Assembly: GCA_964580585.1 (NCBI GenBank)
Contig: CAZOKZ010000006.1
Location: 45,492-109,491 of the forward strand
DNA length: 64,000 nucleotides
Reading direction: 5' to 3'
Origin: CAZOKZ01 sp964580585
GTDB taxonomy: Bacteria > Sumerlaeota > Sumerlaeia > SLMS01 > JAHLLQ01
Of this stretch, positions 26,585 to 35,101 are shown one piece after another. Made by a program: the position numbers and the translations under genes. The stretch's first letter is position 1; the number at the start of each line of letters is the position of its first letter. A model generated the notes under the pieces. That model did not search any database and was not told the DNA's origin. It was given only the letters and a program-made list of their open reading frames with translations.

Positions 26585-28194
26585 TGGAAAGTTTCTTCTT
26601 AGAAGAGGGAAAAACACGCGCACTGGGCCGATTGGGGACCAGTGCGTTTTTTCTATTGGTGTTTGGCGTCCCGTTGTTTTTTCTCCCGCCCTCCGAGTTT
26701 CAAATTCGCACCGTAACCTCGGAAATCGTGCTCTTCAAGCACTTGGCTTTACGGTTTGTGTGTTCCGGAATTTTCCTGGTGGCGGCGGCCCAATTGTTTC
26801 TTGTACGCGAGAAAGCCAAACGGTTGTTAACCCTGCCGAGTATTTTGCTGCTGGCCTATGTGGGGTGGATGCTGCTCTCGGCGGCAACGTGTCCGAGCCC
26901 AGGACTGGGCGTGAAACGAATTTTGTCGGAATGTGCACTAATCCTGGCCACGATGTTGGCAGGATTATTTCTGACGAATGAAAAGCGCGTGCGCGTAGTG
27001 CTTTACGGTGCCACGGCAGCGACGGTCATTCTTGCCGTGTTGGGTTTGTTGGCCCGTTGGGGATGGGGAGATTTTCTCGTTTATGTTTACGGGGGTAACC
27101 CTGTGGAAATTGCCAAGCAGGGGTTGCAGCACCAGATGGGTCGTGTCGAAGGCGGATCGCTCCGTAGCGCGTTTATTGGAACGATCGGCAATGTCGAGTA
27201 TGCCGGGCATTATATGGCGGGTGGTTTTTTACTCGCTGGGTGTTGGGTGCTCGATGGGTGGGGGAGCCGTCACAACCGTTCGATGATTGCGTGGTTAGCG
27301 GGTCTCGCCGCGATGGCCATTTTGGGTCTTGCAGTGGTTTTGACGGCCACACGCGGGGCTTTGGTCGTCATCGCAATGGGGATGTTGGTGCGGTGGTGGG
27401 CGGGGATGCCCTTGCGTGGGTGGAAAATCGCGGTGGGCGGAGGCGTGGTGGTCTTTGCTGGTTTGCTTTTGGGGTTCTGGTTCGCTGTAATAGCGGTAAT
27501 GCTCGGATGCGCGTTGACTCTTGGGTGGCAGCTCAAAGCCGGGCATTTTCTGCCGATTTGGCAAGCGATTGAAAAACGCACGCAGGTCATTTTGATCGCC
27601 GGAGCAGCAGGCGCGGTGCTTGTGGCAACAATGTTTGTCGTTCCGGGACCGTGGAAAGTTCACACATTCCAAATTGCCGACCGTTTTGCATCGGCCACCA
27701 CGACGAGCGATCGGTCGGTGCGCGAACGTCTGACGTTTTATTTACTCGCTGGAACAATGGCGCTTGAACATCCCGTGTTTGGGGTCGGCCCCGGACACTA
27801 TCCGGCGGAATTTCATCGCACAATGGCTGAAATCGTGGCTCGTGATGCATCAGGAGCAATGGCGTATAACCAGCGGCTACTCGAATCGGGAGTCGCGGCG
27901 AATGTACACAACGATTACTTCCAGATTGCCGCCGAACGAGGATTGCCCGCGTTGTTTTTGTTCCTTGGTGCCATGTCGGCTTTGTTTGGCGGGTTGGTGC
28001 GAATCGTACGCCAGCACGAGGAGGACACATCCGCTTTGGCGCACGCGATTGTTGTCGTGCTGGCAGGTTATATGACGATGATGCTGACGAGTTTTCCGCT
28101 CCAGGAAGGCGCACGTCTCGCCACCTTTTACGCCATAGTCGCTTGTGGAGTAGCTTTGTTAACGCATTTTAGATCGACCGAAATTGAAAATTAG
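26584..28194 (+). CDS. O-antigen ligase/polymerase-like membrane protein (WaaL/Wzy)
   Basis: The 536-aa protein has about 12 hydrophobic segments and the Wzy_C/WaaL periplasmic loop: RERLTFYLLAGTMALEHPVF, then GVGPGHYPAEF, and NVHNDYFQIAAERGLPALFL. The pair (E.P..GVGPGxF, H(N/S)xxL...G..G) is diagnostic of O-antigen ligase/polymerase families. It overlaps the lptD stop codon by 1 nt. It likely joins or polymerises surface glycans made with the flippase at 22284; ligase and polymerase cannot be told apart. Confidence 0.85.
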   Translation: MESFFLEEGKTRALGRLGTSAFFLLVFGVPLFFLPPSEFQIRTVTSEIVLFKHLALRFVCSGIFLVAAAQLFLVREKAKRLLTLPSILLLAYVGWMLLSAATCPSPGLGVKRILSECALILATMLAGLFLTNEKRVRVVLYGATAATVILAVLGLLARWGWGDFLVYVYGGNPVEIAKQGLQHQMGRVEGGSLRSAFIGTIGNVEYAGHYMAGGFLLAGCWVLDGWGSRHNRSMIAWLAGLAAMAILGLAVVLTATRGALVVIAMGMLVRWWAGMPLRGWKIAVGGGVVVFAGLLLGFWFAVIAVMLGCALTLGWQLKAGHFLPIWQAIEKRTQVILIAGAAGAVLVATMFVVPGPWKVHTFQIADRFASATTTSDRSVRERLTFYLLAGTMALEHPVFGVGPGHYPAEFHRTMAEIVARDASGAMAYNQRLLESGVAANVHNDYFQIAAERGLPALFLFLGAMSALFGGLVRIVRQHEEDTSALAHAIVVVLAGYMTMMLTSFPLQEGARLATFYAIVACGVALLTHFRSTEIEN

Positions 28195-28336
28195 CCACAG
28201 AGATCACCGAGGACACGGAGCAAAGATAACGACTTACCTTTTGCGGCTCAGGTTATTTGTTTTTTCTTTCATTTTTTTATCGTAGCCGTATCCCGATATC
28301 TTTTTTCCCCTCTGAGTGCTCTGTGTCCTCTGTTGC
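28194..28336. repeat. Palindromic intergenic element with 27-nt arms (copy 1)
   Basis: Left arm 28194-28220 begins GCCACAGAGATCACCGAGG and the right arm 28310-28336 ends CTCTGTGTCCTCTGTTGC. The arms are ~75% complementary and built of three ~9-nt units around CAGAG. The interior is T-rich. It lies between the O-antigen ligase and the metal-uptake operon. Same architecture at 36249, 57318 and 60872. Confidence 0.75.
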
Positions 28337-28454
28337 AAAATTGTAGGAATTTGAACCCTACGGTTTCCTCCGATTCGCGTTGACACGCCCCCGGCCTGTG
28401 GTCATACGAAGTCATACTTTGCAGCGCGATTGTCGCGCTTGGTTGAGGGGTGAC

Positions 28455-28724
28455 GTGTCGAGCCGTAAAGAAGAAGTCATTACATTCAAGGTGGATAAGG
28501 AACTGGCCGAGCGCATCAAGGGTGTGGCGAATCGGTCGGAATTTATCCGTAATGCGGTGTTGGCAGCGATGGATAACGCGTGTCCATTGTGCAACGGAAC
28601 GGGGGTTTTGTCGATTGAGCAACGCTCGTATTGGAACGAGTTTACACGCACCCATCGCATGGAACCGATTCCCGAAGCGCACGGGGTGCGTCTGGTTTGC
28701 GACGCGGGCAAGTCTAAAAAATAA
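28455..28724 (+). CDS. Ribbon-helix-helix (CopG-like) protein with Cys/His metal-site candidate
   Basis: From a GTG at 28455 (GAGGGG 4 nt upstream) the 89-aa product begins with an RHH fold: EEVITFKVDKELAERIKGVA, then NRSEFIRNAVLAAM. The C-terminal half has CPLCNGTG (Cys43, Cys46), His67, His76 and Cys82, a pattern able to hold one zinc. It is the first gene before the metal ABC operon (32-nt gap), so it is probably the metal-responsive repressor in place of Fur/Zur. NikR is the classical metal-binding RHH, but this protein lacks the NikR ACT domain. An in-frame ATG at 28380 lacks a ribosome site. Confidence 0.78.
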   Translation: MSSRKEEVITFKVDKELAERIKGVANRSEFIRNAVLAAMDNACPLCNGTGVLSIEQRSYWNEFTRTHRMEPIPEAHGVRLVCDAGKSKK

Positions 28725-28756
28725 TTTCCAAACTTATCAAGTGAGTATTCGAGAGT

Positions 28757-29740
28757 ATGGACCGTACTTTGATGTATCGAGTAATGTTGGCTGTCGTTTT
28801 GGTACCCCTATTGATCTCTGGACTCCAGGCGGCGGGGTCATCCTCGGAGCGCGGCAAAATCGTTGTCGTGGTTTCGTTGCCGATACTGGAAGATTTCGTC
28901 GAACAAGTCGGTGGCGATCGTGTCGAGGTTCAATGTCTGGTTCCGGCCGGAATGGACATGCATGCGTACGAAGCGTCGCCCGCCGATGTGGCGCGTGTTG
29001 CGTCGGCGGATGTCGTGGTGGTCAACGGGTTGGGACTCGAAGCGTGGATCGATAAATTGATCAGTCACTCGGGTTTCAAAGGCCCCGTTGTGGTGGCATC
29101 AAATGGATCGAAAATTTTAGAGGGGGACGGAGAGGAGCACCATCACCATGGTCACGCACACGAAGGGGACGGAGATGAGCACGACCATCATGGCAATGCA
29201 CACGAGGGGGACGGAGAACATTCCGTCGATCCACACGCCTGGATGGACGTGGCAAATGCGATTCATTACGTTGAGACGATCCGCGATGCCTTGACGTTGC
29301 AGGACCGGGAGGGGACGGAGCAATACGACGCGTGGAGTTCGCTTTACATTGCTGAGCTACGTGTATTGGATGCCTGGGTTAAACGCCAGGTAGCGCAAAT
29401 TCCCCCGGAAAAACGATGGATTGTTACGCAACATAACGCGCTGAATTATTTTTGTCACGCGTATGGGTTTAAGAGTGAATCGCTGACAGGTTTGAACAGC
29501 CTTGAAGAACCTTCGGCGAACGAATTCGCAAAATTGGTGGATGCCTTGAGGGAAAAACAGATCCCCGCGATTTTTATCGAATCGACGTTGAACAGCAAAA
29601 CCATCGATCAATTGGCAGGGGAGGCGGGTGTGAGTGTTGGAGGCAAATTGTACGTCGATAGTTTACCCGATGCACCGAACGATCATTATATTGGATTGTT
29701 CAAGCTTAACATTCGCACGCTGATTCAGGAACTCAAGTGA
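28757..29740 (+). CDS. znuA: Metal ABC transporter substrate-binding protein (ZnuA-like)
   Basis: The 327-aa protein has a signal peptide (MLAVVLVPLLISGLQAA), then VVSLPILEDFVEQVGGDRVE, then LVPAGMDMHAYEASPADVAR, as in cluster A-I (ZnuA/TroA) binding proteins. Metal ligands are His in MDMHAYE, His in DPHAWMDV, His in TQHNALNYF and Asp/Glu near YVDSLPD. A His/Asp/Gly-rich loop (EEHHHHGHAHEGDGDEHDHH) lies before DPHAW, the hallmark of zinc-binding ZnuA. The loop is internally repeated. It precedes ATPase and permease genes. Confidence 0.9.
   Translation: MDRTLMYRVMLAVVLVPLLISGLQAAGSSSERGKIVVVVSLPILEDFVEQVGGDRVEVQCLVPAGMDMHAYEASPADVARVASADVVVVNGLGLEAWIDKLISHSGFKGPVVVASNGSKILEGDGEEHHHHGHAHEGDGDEHDHHGNAHEGDGEHSVDPHAWMDVANAIHYVETIRDALTLQDREGTEQYDAWSSLYIAELRVLDAWVKRQVAQIPPEKRWIVTQHNALNYFCHAYGFKSESLTGLNSLEEPSANEFAKLVDALREKQIPAIFIESTLNSKTIDQLAGEAGVSVGGKLYVDSLPDAPNDHYIGLFKLNIRTLIQELK
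29123..29216 (+). repeat. In-frame repeats encoding His-rich loop of ZnuA
   Basis: Three units each containing GGGGACGGAG (29123, 29165, 29207, exactly 42 nt apart) encode EGDG(E/D) followed by His-rich stretches. The 42-nt period (14 residues) shows tandem duplication of the metal-binding loop. Confidence 0.85.
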
Positions 29741-30207
29741 CGTCGCGTAGAAAACTTTCCATTTGGGGATTCACCGGTTCGGCTGGTGTGCGATTGCTGG
29801 CCGTAGGCGTGTATGCCGCGTTGGCTGCCATAGCAATCGTAGCGGTTGAATCGCGTTCGGTTATGGCAACGCGCACGGAACAAACGCCCTTGAAAAAACC
29901 AATAAGCCAAGAGGCGCATTTGGCTGTTCGTTCGACATATGAAGTGGTCGATTGGCAAGTGGGGATTGGCGGTGTCAAAATCGTGCCCTCGGAGAGTGAC
30001 GCCGGAATGTGGCGTGGTACGCTCTCCGTCCCCGACGCCCAAGGCGAGGTATTGATCGAAGCGCATGGAGGCGATTTTTTTGCCGATCACGACGAGGCGT
30101 TGCAGGTTGAATTGAGCATTGGCGAACGCAAAATCACTCGTTTGTTCTGGGGCAAAGGAGACATTGTTGCCGCATTGCGTTGGGACGAGGGGGACGGAGA
30201 ACCGTGA
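29737..30207 (+). CDS. Unknown membrane-anchored protein inside the metal-uptake operon
   Basis: The 156-aa product starts from a GTG that overlaps the znuA stop (GTGA), with CAGGA upstream, and its own stop overlaps the znuC start in the same way. It has one hydrophobic anchor at ~18-38 (LLAVGVYAALAAIAIVAV) and a small extracytoplasmic domain (YEVVDWQVGIGGVKIVPSES; GMWRGTLSVPDAQGEVLIEA). No family recognised. Tight coupling on both sides implies a role in metal uptake, perhaps as an accessory periplasmic subunit. Confidence 0.75.
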   Translation: MTSRRKLSIWGFTGSAGVRLLAVGVYAALAAIAIVAVESRSVMATRTEQTPLKKPISQEAHLAVRSTYEVVDWQVGIGGVKIVPSESDAGMWRGTLSVPDAQGEVLIEAHGGDFFADHDEALQVELSIGERKITRLFWGKGDIVAALRWDEGDGEP

Positions 30208-30965
30208 ACGAGGAAATTATTCGATACGACGATGTGAGTGTTTATTACGGCGATGTGAAAGCCGTCGGTCATGTGTCCGCCGATATTCATTGCGGCAGTC
30301 TGATGGCGATTGTCGGTCCGAACGGCGCAGGGAAAAGTACGCTATTGCGTGCAACGCTCGGATGGTTGCCTTTGACCACGGGGCGCATTACACTTGGTGA
30401 CGATCACATTGAACACCAACGTCCACGTCTGGCATACGTGCCGCAGCGATTAAAACTCGATTGGGATTTTCCCGCGACGGTTCGTATGGTGGTCGAACAG
30501 GGACGCTATCCATTGCTGCGGTTTTGGCGGGGTTTTACCAAAAAAGATCATGCGTTGGTCGATGCCGCGCTCGAAGAAATGGGCCTCGACAAGGTGCAGA
30601 ATCGCCAGATTGGCGAGCTTTCCGGTGGTCAGCAACAAAAGGTTTTCCTGGCGCGCGCCTTGGCTCAGGGCGCGGATATTTTTTTGCTCGATGAACCGTT
30701 CGAGGGGCTGGATGCGACAGCCATGGACGGGTTAGTGCAAACGTTACGCAGTTGGCATGGACAGCATCGGACCATTCTGGCGGTGGTGCACGATCACGCG
30801 TTGGTACGAACGGCGTTCGACCAGGCCATGTTGCTCAACACCGATCTGGTGGCGATGGGCAAGGTCGCCGAGGTCATGTCGTCGGAAAATCTGGAACGTG
30901 CCTACCCGAAAGGAACGCCGCATACGACCGCCGCGATGGCAGAAGGCGGCCATGTGCATGTCTGA
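30204..30965 (+). CDS. znuC: Metal ABC transporter ATP-binding protein (ZnuC-like)
   Basis: The 253-aa ATPase (from GTG 30204) has Walker A GPNGAGKST, Q-loop PQRLKLDW, signature LSGGQQQKV, Walker B DIFLLDEPFEGLD and switch His in AVVHDH. The C-terminus is His-bearing (GTPHTTAAMAEGGHVHV). The cluster (binding protein, unknown protein, ATPase, permease, all overlapping) defines a metal-type (Zn/Mn) importer. The start overlaps the previous stop (GTGA). Confidence 0.92.
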   Translation: MNEEIIRYDDVSVYYGDVKAVGHVSADIHCGSLMAIVGPNGAGKSTLLRATLGWLPLTTGRITLGDDHIEHQRPRLAYVPQRLKLDWDFPATVRMVVEQGRYPLLRFWRGFTKKDHALVDAALEEMGLDKVQNRQIGELSGGQQQKVFLARALAQGADIFLLDEPFEGLDATAMDGLVQTLRSWHGQHRTILAVVHDHALVRTAFDQAMLLNTDLVAMGKVAEVMSSENLERAYPKGTPHTTAAMAEGGHVHV

Positions 30966-31839
30966 GTTCGTTCAGTTTTTTACCGAGCCGTTTCAGTATC
31001 AATTTATGTGGCGGGGGTTGCTGATCGCTACATTTCTAGGCATTAGTGGTGGATTGCTTGGGTGTTTGCTTGTCACGCGGCGTATGGCGTTGATGGGCGA
31101 TGCGCTTGCGCACAGTTTATTGCCTGGTGTCGGTATCGCTTACCTGTTGTTTGGGCCGGGATTGTGGTCGTTGTTTGGCGGTGCGTTGGTGGCGGGATTA
31201 TTGACTGCCGTGGGCAGCACGATTTTCAGCCGCTTGACGCGTGTGAAAGAAGACGCGGCTTTTGGCGCGCTGTTTATTTTGTTTTTTGGCTCTGGCGTTG
31301 CGCTTGTCAGTGCCACGCGTTCAGCGGTTCGTGTGGATTTATTGCACTTTTTGTTCGGTAATATTCTCGGCGTCAGTTCGTCGGACCTTTGGCTCGCGGC
31401 GGGGGCGAGCACATTGACGCTCGCGGTGTTCGCGCTTTTCTATCGCAACATTTTGATCCAATCGTTCGACCCGATTTTTTACCGCGCTTCGGGATCGAAC
31501 AACGGACTGATGCAAGCAGGCTTGCTTGCGCTGATCGTGATCAATCTTGTCGCCGCGCTTCAAGCCATGGGGATTGTGTTGGCACTCGGGTTGTTTCTTC
31601 TACCGGCGGTCACGGCGTCGCTTTGGTGCGAACGCTGGGGGGCGATGCTGGCGTTTTCTTCGGTGCTGGCCGTGGTGGGAGGAATCGTTGGTTTGCTGCT
31701 TAGTTTTCAGCTTCAAATTCCTTCGGGGCCAAGCATCGTTGGAGTGCTGGGGACGGTGATGTTACTCTCGGCGGTCTTCAGCGTTAAGCATGGAATGATG
31801 CGGTATTTCCTGCACCCCTCCAAACGGCCCACGCGGTAA
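30958..31839 (+). CDS. znuB: Metal ABC transporter permease (ZnuB-like)
   Basis: The 293-aa product (ATG 30958; 30952 is an alternative) has eight to nine hydrophobic helices and the cluster-9 permease pattern: CLLVTRRMALMGDALAHSLL, then PGVG, SRLTRVKEDAAFGALFILFF and VALQAMGIVLALGLFLLPAV-type blocks. It overlaps znuC by 8 bp and is the last gene of the operon. A longer frame upstream is only the antiphase reading of znuC. Confidence 0.92.
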   Translation: MSEFVQFFTEPFQYQFMWRGLLIATFLGISGGLLGCLLVTRRMALMGDALAHSLLPGVGIAYLLFGPGLWSLFGGALVAGLLTAVGSTIFSRLTRVKEDAAFGALFILFFGSGVALVSATRSAVRVDLLHFLFGNILGVSSSDLWLAAGASTLTLAVFALFYRNILIQSFDPIFYRASGSNNGLMQAGLLALIVINLVAALQAMGIVLALGLFLLPAVTASLWCERWGAMLAFSSVLAVVGGIVGLLLSFQLQIPSGPSIVGVLGTVMLLSAVFSVKHGMMRYFLHPSKRPTR

Positions 31840-31843
31840 TTTG

Positions 31844-33220
31844 TTATAATCCAAAACTACCCACTGTGGGGAATTCTTTCCAGATCACCTCAATAACTCG
31901 GTAAGATTCATCGGGTTGTTGTTGAATCCTCAGCTTAACGATCATGATCGGTTCGCCAGCCGCTCCCATCAGGGTCGTTTCACCTACATAAATCTTTTTT
32001 TGCTCATCCTGAATCGCTGTCGTTAAGCCCGCGGCACTGCTCATCGTGCTGATGTTGCCGTTCTTTTCCCAGTTGGTGATGGATTCCAACATCGTTCGCG
32101 TCCCGTATGCGCCAGCATCCGTGGTGTAGGATAACGCCGTGGTCATATCGTGATGCACAACGGATTCGATATAGAGTTGCGCCGCGCCACTTGCTGTCTG
32201 GTCCGTTTTAGGTGTGACAAAAAGATGATGCACCAACTTGTAACCGAAAATCGCTCCGCCAATCATCGCCGCGATAACGATTAGCAGCTTCAGAAACACG
32301 ATGAAAATTTTCCCACCGCCCGATGACGACTTCGCGGGTTTGCTCTTGGTCGGTTTTACCGCTTTCCCTTTTGCGGCATTTTTATTGCGAGCCTTCGGAT
32401 TTTTCTGCATCTTGCGAAATTGCTTCAAATCCTTTTCTGCTTCGTTGCGCACCCATCGTTTAATGGCGGTGTCGAACATATGGGGAGCAAGATAATCGCT
32501 GCCTTGAAAACGATCAGCGGCTTTCAGCACTTCGATCAATTTCGGTGCGGGCAGCAATTGCTCCAGTGCCGCGATTTCATGAGGCATCTGGTAGTCGCCG
32601 GTCAGAATGTCGCTCAAAATCCAAGCCAACGAGTATGTGTCTGCGTTCATGTTGACTGGATCGGTGCTCGCCGCCAATTCCGGCGCAGTATATCGTCCGT
32701 TGGCAAGAAGCCGGGCTTGATCGGTGATACCGGGAAAAATGGGTAACAGACGCCATGGCGTGTTCGGTTTTTTCGCGTCGTAAAAAATCGTATCGGGTGT
32801 AATACCGACAGGCATAAGCGACATGTTGAACATACTGAGCAACGTTTCGCAAATCCCCGATCCCCATTTCATCAAGCTCGTGGCATCGACGACCTTCTCG
32901 TCGTTGCTGGCAAACTCGCGCAGCGTTTTACCGCCCGGGTCTTCTGTCAGCAGGTAAGGGATAGCCGTATCGGTGGAGATCTTATGGATTTGCAAGATGC
33001 CCTCGGAGGACATGATGCCTCCGGCTTTCCATTTTTCCAGATAAGGTAAAGCTTTCTTGAATCCAGCAATTCCAACCGCCGATGTGAACGCAACGAAGAG
33101 CACGGCGCCGTGCTGCTCATGTTCGGCGCGCCACACTTCGCCCCAACATTCTTCAAAAACGAATCGTTGGGTTACCAATCCCTGATCCGGAACTTCGCGT
33201 CCCGGTTGACACATCGGCAT
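31844..33220 (-). CDS. Membrane-anchored pseudokinase with extracytoplasmic C-terminal domain
   Basis: The 458-aa protein has a protein-kinase-like N-terminal domain (~15-270). NGRYTAPELAASTDPVNMNA, then DTYSLAWILSDILTG, corresponds to the APE and subdomain IX region; GITPDTIFYDAKKP aligns with the HxDxxPxN catalytic loop but lacks the catalytic Asp. No DFG or VAIK lysine is seen, so it is likely catalytically dead. A Lys/Pro-rich linker precedes one membrane span (~300-325, IFIVFLKLLIVIAAMIGGAI). The C-terminal ~115 residues (GAAQLYIESVVHHDMTTALS) resemble an NTF2/DUF4878-like domain. It is a probable signalling scaffold. Confidence 0.75.
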   Translation of the reverse strand: MPMCQPGREVPDQGLVTQRFVFEECWGEVWRAEHEQHGAVLFVAFTSAVGIAGFKKALPYLEKWKAGGIMSSEGILQIHKISTDTAIPYLLTEDPGGKTLREFASNDEKVVDATSLMKWGSGICETLLSMFNMSLMPVGITPDTIFYDAKKPNTPWRLLPIFPGITDQARLLANGRYTAPELAASTDPVNMNADTYSLAWILSDILTGDYQMPHEIAALEQLLPAPKLIEVLKAADRFQGSDYLAPHMFDTAIKRWVRNEAEKDLKQFRKMQKNPKARNKNAAKGKAVKPTKSKPAKSSSGGGKIFIVFLKLLIVIAAMIGGAIFGYKLVHHLFVTPKTDQTASGAAQLYIESVVHHDMTTALSYTTDAGAYGTRTMLESITNWEKNGNISTMSSAAGLTTAIQDEQKKIYVGETTLMGAAGEPIMIVKLRIQQQPDESYRVIEVIWKEFPTVGSFGL

Positions 33221-33306
33221 GATCTTCTCATCCCTGTGATGATGGAACTAAATCAATATTTTCTATCACGGATTTATCGCCCCGTAGCCGTCAACCCAAA
33301 CCGCAC

Positions 33307-33714
33307 TCAAGGGACCAGACGGTTGTCGATCAAATCGTCCAACACCGCCAACCACGCGTCGAATTCCTCGGTTTCCTCCCATAAATCGCGTAATTCCGAT
33401 TGCTCGCGCACGCGACGACAGGCCCCGATCGCCTTTTGGCGCAGGATTTCCTTCGACTTCAGTGTAGTGCCTTCCATCCATTCTGCCAACTCTTCGGGTA
33501 GATTTTCGCAAGGATTGCCCAATGCCAAGGCGATGACTTCAGCCGCCGCCAGCGTTTCCTGGCACTCGTGCGTTTCCAGGAAATCGTCTTCCGTCAAATC
33601 GAGTACGAACTCGAACGCCTCGTGCAACACGTCCAGGTTGCCGGTTTCGATCAAATCGTCGATGAAATCCAACGCCGCGTCGTTTCCAAAATTGCCTGTA
33701 TCGAACGATCCCAT
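33307..33714 (-). CDS. DUF4259-like protein
   Basis: The 135-aa product from the ATG at 33714 starts MGSFDTGNFGNDAALDFIDD, the recognisable start of DUF4259 proteins. It continues as an acidic helical protein (AAAEVIALALGNPCENLPEE, FDAWLAVLDDLID). The family is cytosolic and of unknown function, often near toxin/immunity-type loci. It lies between the pseudokinase and surE on the same strand. Confidence 0.85.
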   Translation of the reverse strand: MGSFDTGNFGNDAALDFIDDLIETGNLDVLHEAFEFVLDLTEDDFLETHECQETLAAAEVIALALGNPCENLPEELAEWMEGTTLKSKEILRQKAIGACRRVREQSELRDLWEETEEFDAWLAVLDDLIDNRLVP

Positions 33715-33748
33715 GCGGGAACCTCTCACTTTTGTGATATCTTTCGGT

Positions 33749-34588
33749 TCAAGTGCCCGGTTTATTCAGTGCGGGTCGATCAAAAACCATGCGATTCCAG
33801 TCGCTCTCGAGCGCTTCGCGTGCCACGGGTGGCAGTTCAACCGTCATGTCCATTTGAAGCAGCGACAAGGAAGCCCATTTCTCCTCCAGCGCCAGGTCGT
33901 CGCTGTTTTCGGGCTCGGGCGATGTTTCCAGATGCGCACCGACATTCGTGTAAAACCGTCGGCCATTTTCCTCGCGCGTCAAACGGATGTCATCGACGAA
34001 AAACGACGTGCCCTGGTGCGTGCACCGAATGCCACGTACATCCTCGAATGCTAAATTAGGCACGTTCAAATTCCAGAACGTGCGCGGTTTCCAATTTTGC
34101 GTCAATAACCAGGGCAGCAACCCGCGCACGACGCGCGCCGCTGTCGCGAATTTCAGCGGCGGGTCCTTCTTGTGAGAGAGCGAAACCGCCATCGCTTTCA
34201 GCCCGAACATCGTGGCTTCCAGCGTCGCCGCCACCGTGCCCGAATACCAGACCGAATTGCCGATATTGTTACCGTGATTAATGCCGCTCAAAACCAAGTC
34301 CGGTTTGAAATACGGCAACGCCTGGAGCGTGAACTTAACGCAATCGACCGGGTTGCCATCCACGGCATAGCCCCACACGCGGCCGTTTTCCGTGCGTTCC
34401 TCAACGGCCATTTCGCGATGCAGCGTCAACGAACATCCCGTGCCCGATTTCTCGCTCATGGGTGCCACAACCAACAAGTTGCACAACGGCTCGATTTCCC
34501 GCCGCAGGGTCTGCAAGCCCTTGGCATCAATGCCATCGTCGTTGGTCAGAAGAACGTTCGCGCGAGAATGGTCGATTGGGGTCGTCAA
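33749..34588 (-). CDS. surE: 5'/3'-nucleotidase SurE
   Basis: The 279-aa protein shows the SurE signature ANVLLTNDDGIDAKGLQTLR (metal-binding DD), VVAPMSEKSGTGCSLTLHRE (Ser loop) and DLVLSGINHGNNIGNSVWYS, then GTVAATLEA. SurE removes phosphate from nucleoside monophosphates in stress and stationary phase. The start is a TTG at 34588 with AGGAG 9 nt upstream; no nearer ATG fits the conserved first strand. The length is typical (~250-280). Confidence 0.95.
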   Translation of the reverse strand: MTTPIDHSRANVLLTNDDGIDAKGLQTLRREIEPLCNLLVVAPMSEKSGTGCSLTLHREMAVEERTENGRVWGYAVDGNPVDCVKFTLQALPYFKPDLVLSGINHGNNIGNSVWYSGTVAATLEATMFGLKAMAVSLSHKKDPPLKFATAARVVRGLLPWLLTQNWKPRTFWNLNVPNLAFEDVRGIRCTHQGTSFFVDDIRLTREENGRRFYTNVGAHLETSPEPENSDDLALEEKWASLSLLQMDMTVELPPVAREALESDWNRMVFDRPALNKPGT

Positions 34589-34697
34589 CGGGGGAAGGCT
34601 CCTTGGCAGGTGAGTGCGTCAGCACGCGCGGGAGTTTTGTAGAGCGGGCGACGGGACACAAGGGGAGAGCGGACCCAACTTCCCCATTGACGGGAGG

Positions 34698-34888
34698 CGC
34701 CTGCGCGGGTGTACCTCGTGTTCAGCAATGGTACATCGGGCGGCAGGCTTTGCGCCGCGCGATGTTCAAGAGGGAATCCGGTGAAAATCCGGAACTGCCC
34801 CGCAGCGGTAAGTGGAAACGACCGCCGTCATGAAGCACTGGTTCGATTTGAACTGGGAAGCGACGGCCAGTAGGCCAGGAACTCCTCT
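34698..34888 (+). ncRNA. Cobalamin (adenosylcobalamin-class) riboswitch
   Basis: The conserved core GGGAATCCGGTGAAAATCC (34770-34788), then GGAACTGCCCCGCAGCGGTAAG, is the diagnostic B12-riboswitch junction. An upstream arm (GGTGTACC..GGTACATC) and the downstream arm CACTGGTTCG..AACTGGGAAG, then CGGCCAGTAGGCCAGGA, complete it. The next plus-strand gene is a pseudopilin about 210 nt away. No obvious terminator hairpin is visible between them, so the mode of control is unclear. Confidence 0.9.
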
Positions 34889-35101
34889 CGGTTCCCAATC
34901 TCGGCGTTGCGCATCGGTCTCGGGCTCGGTCACGTACTCAAAACGTACGCTCCCATCGCCTTCGCCTCGCGCGTCTTGATCTTGGAAACCTGAGAAGTTC
35001 CGAATATAATGTCCACAAGTCCGAAGACCTGCCATTGTTCCGGGCGGCGTATGCCACCCGGCAACATTCGATCACTCCTTCGTGGGAAAGGGAAGATCGC
35101 C

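Noticed and set aside
34766..35035. Minus-strand 89-aa frame over the cobalamin riboswitch
   Set aside because: The conserved riboswitch core on the plus strand explains this sequence. No ribosome site.
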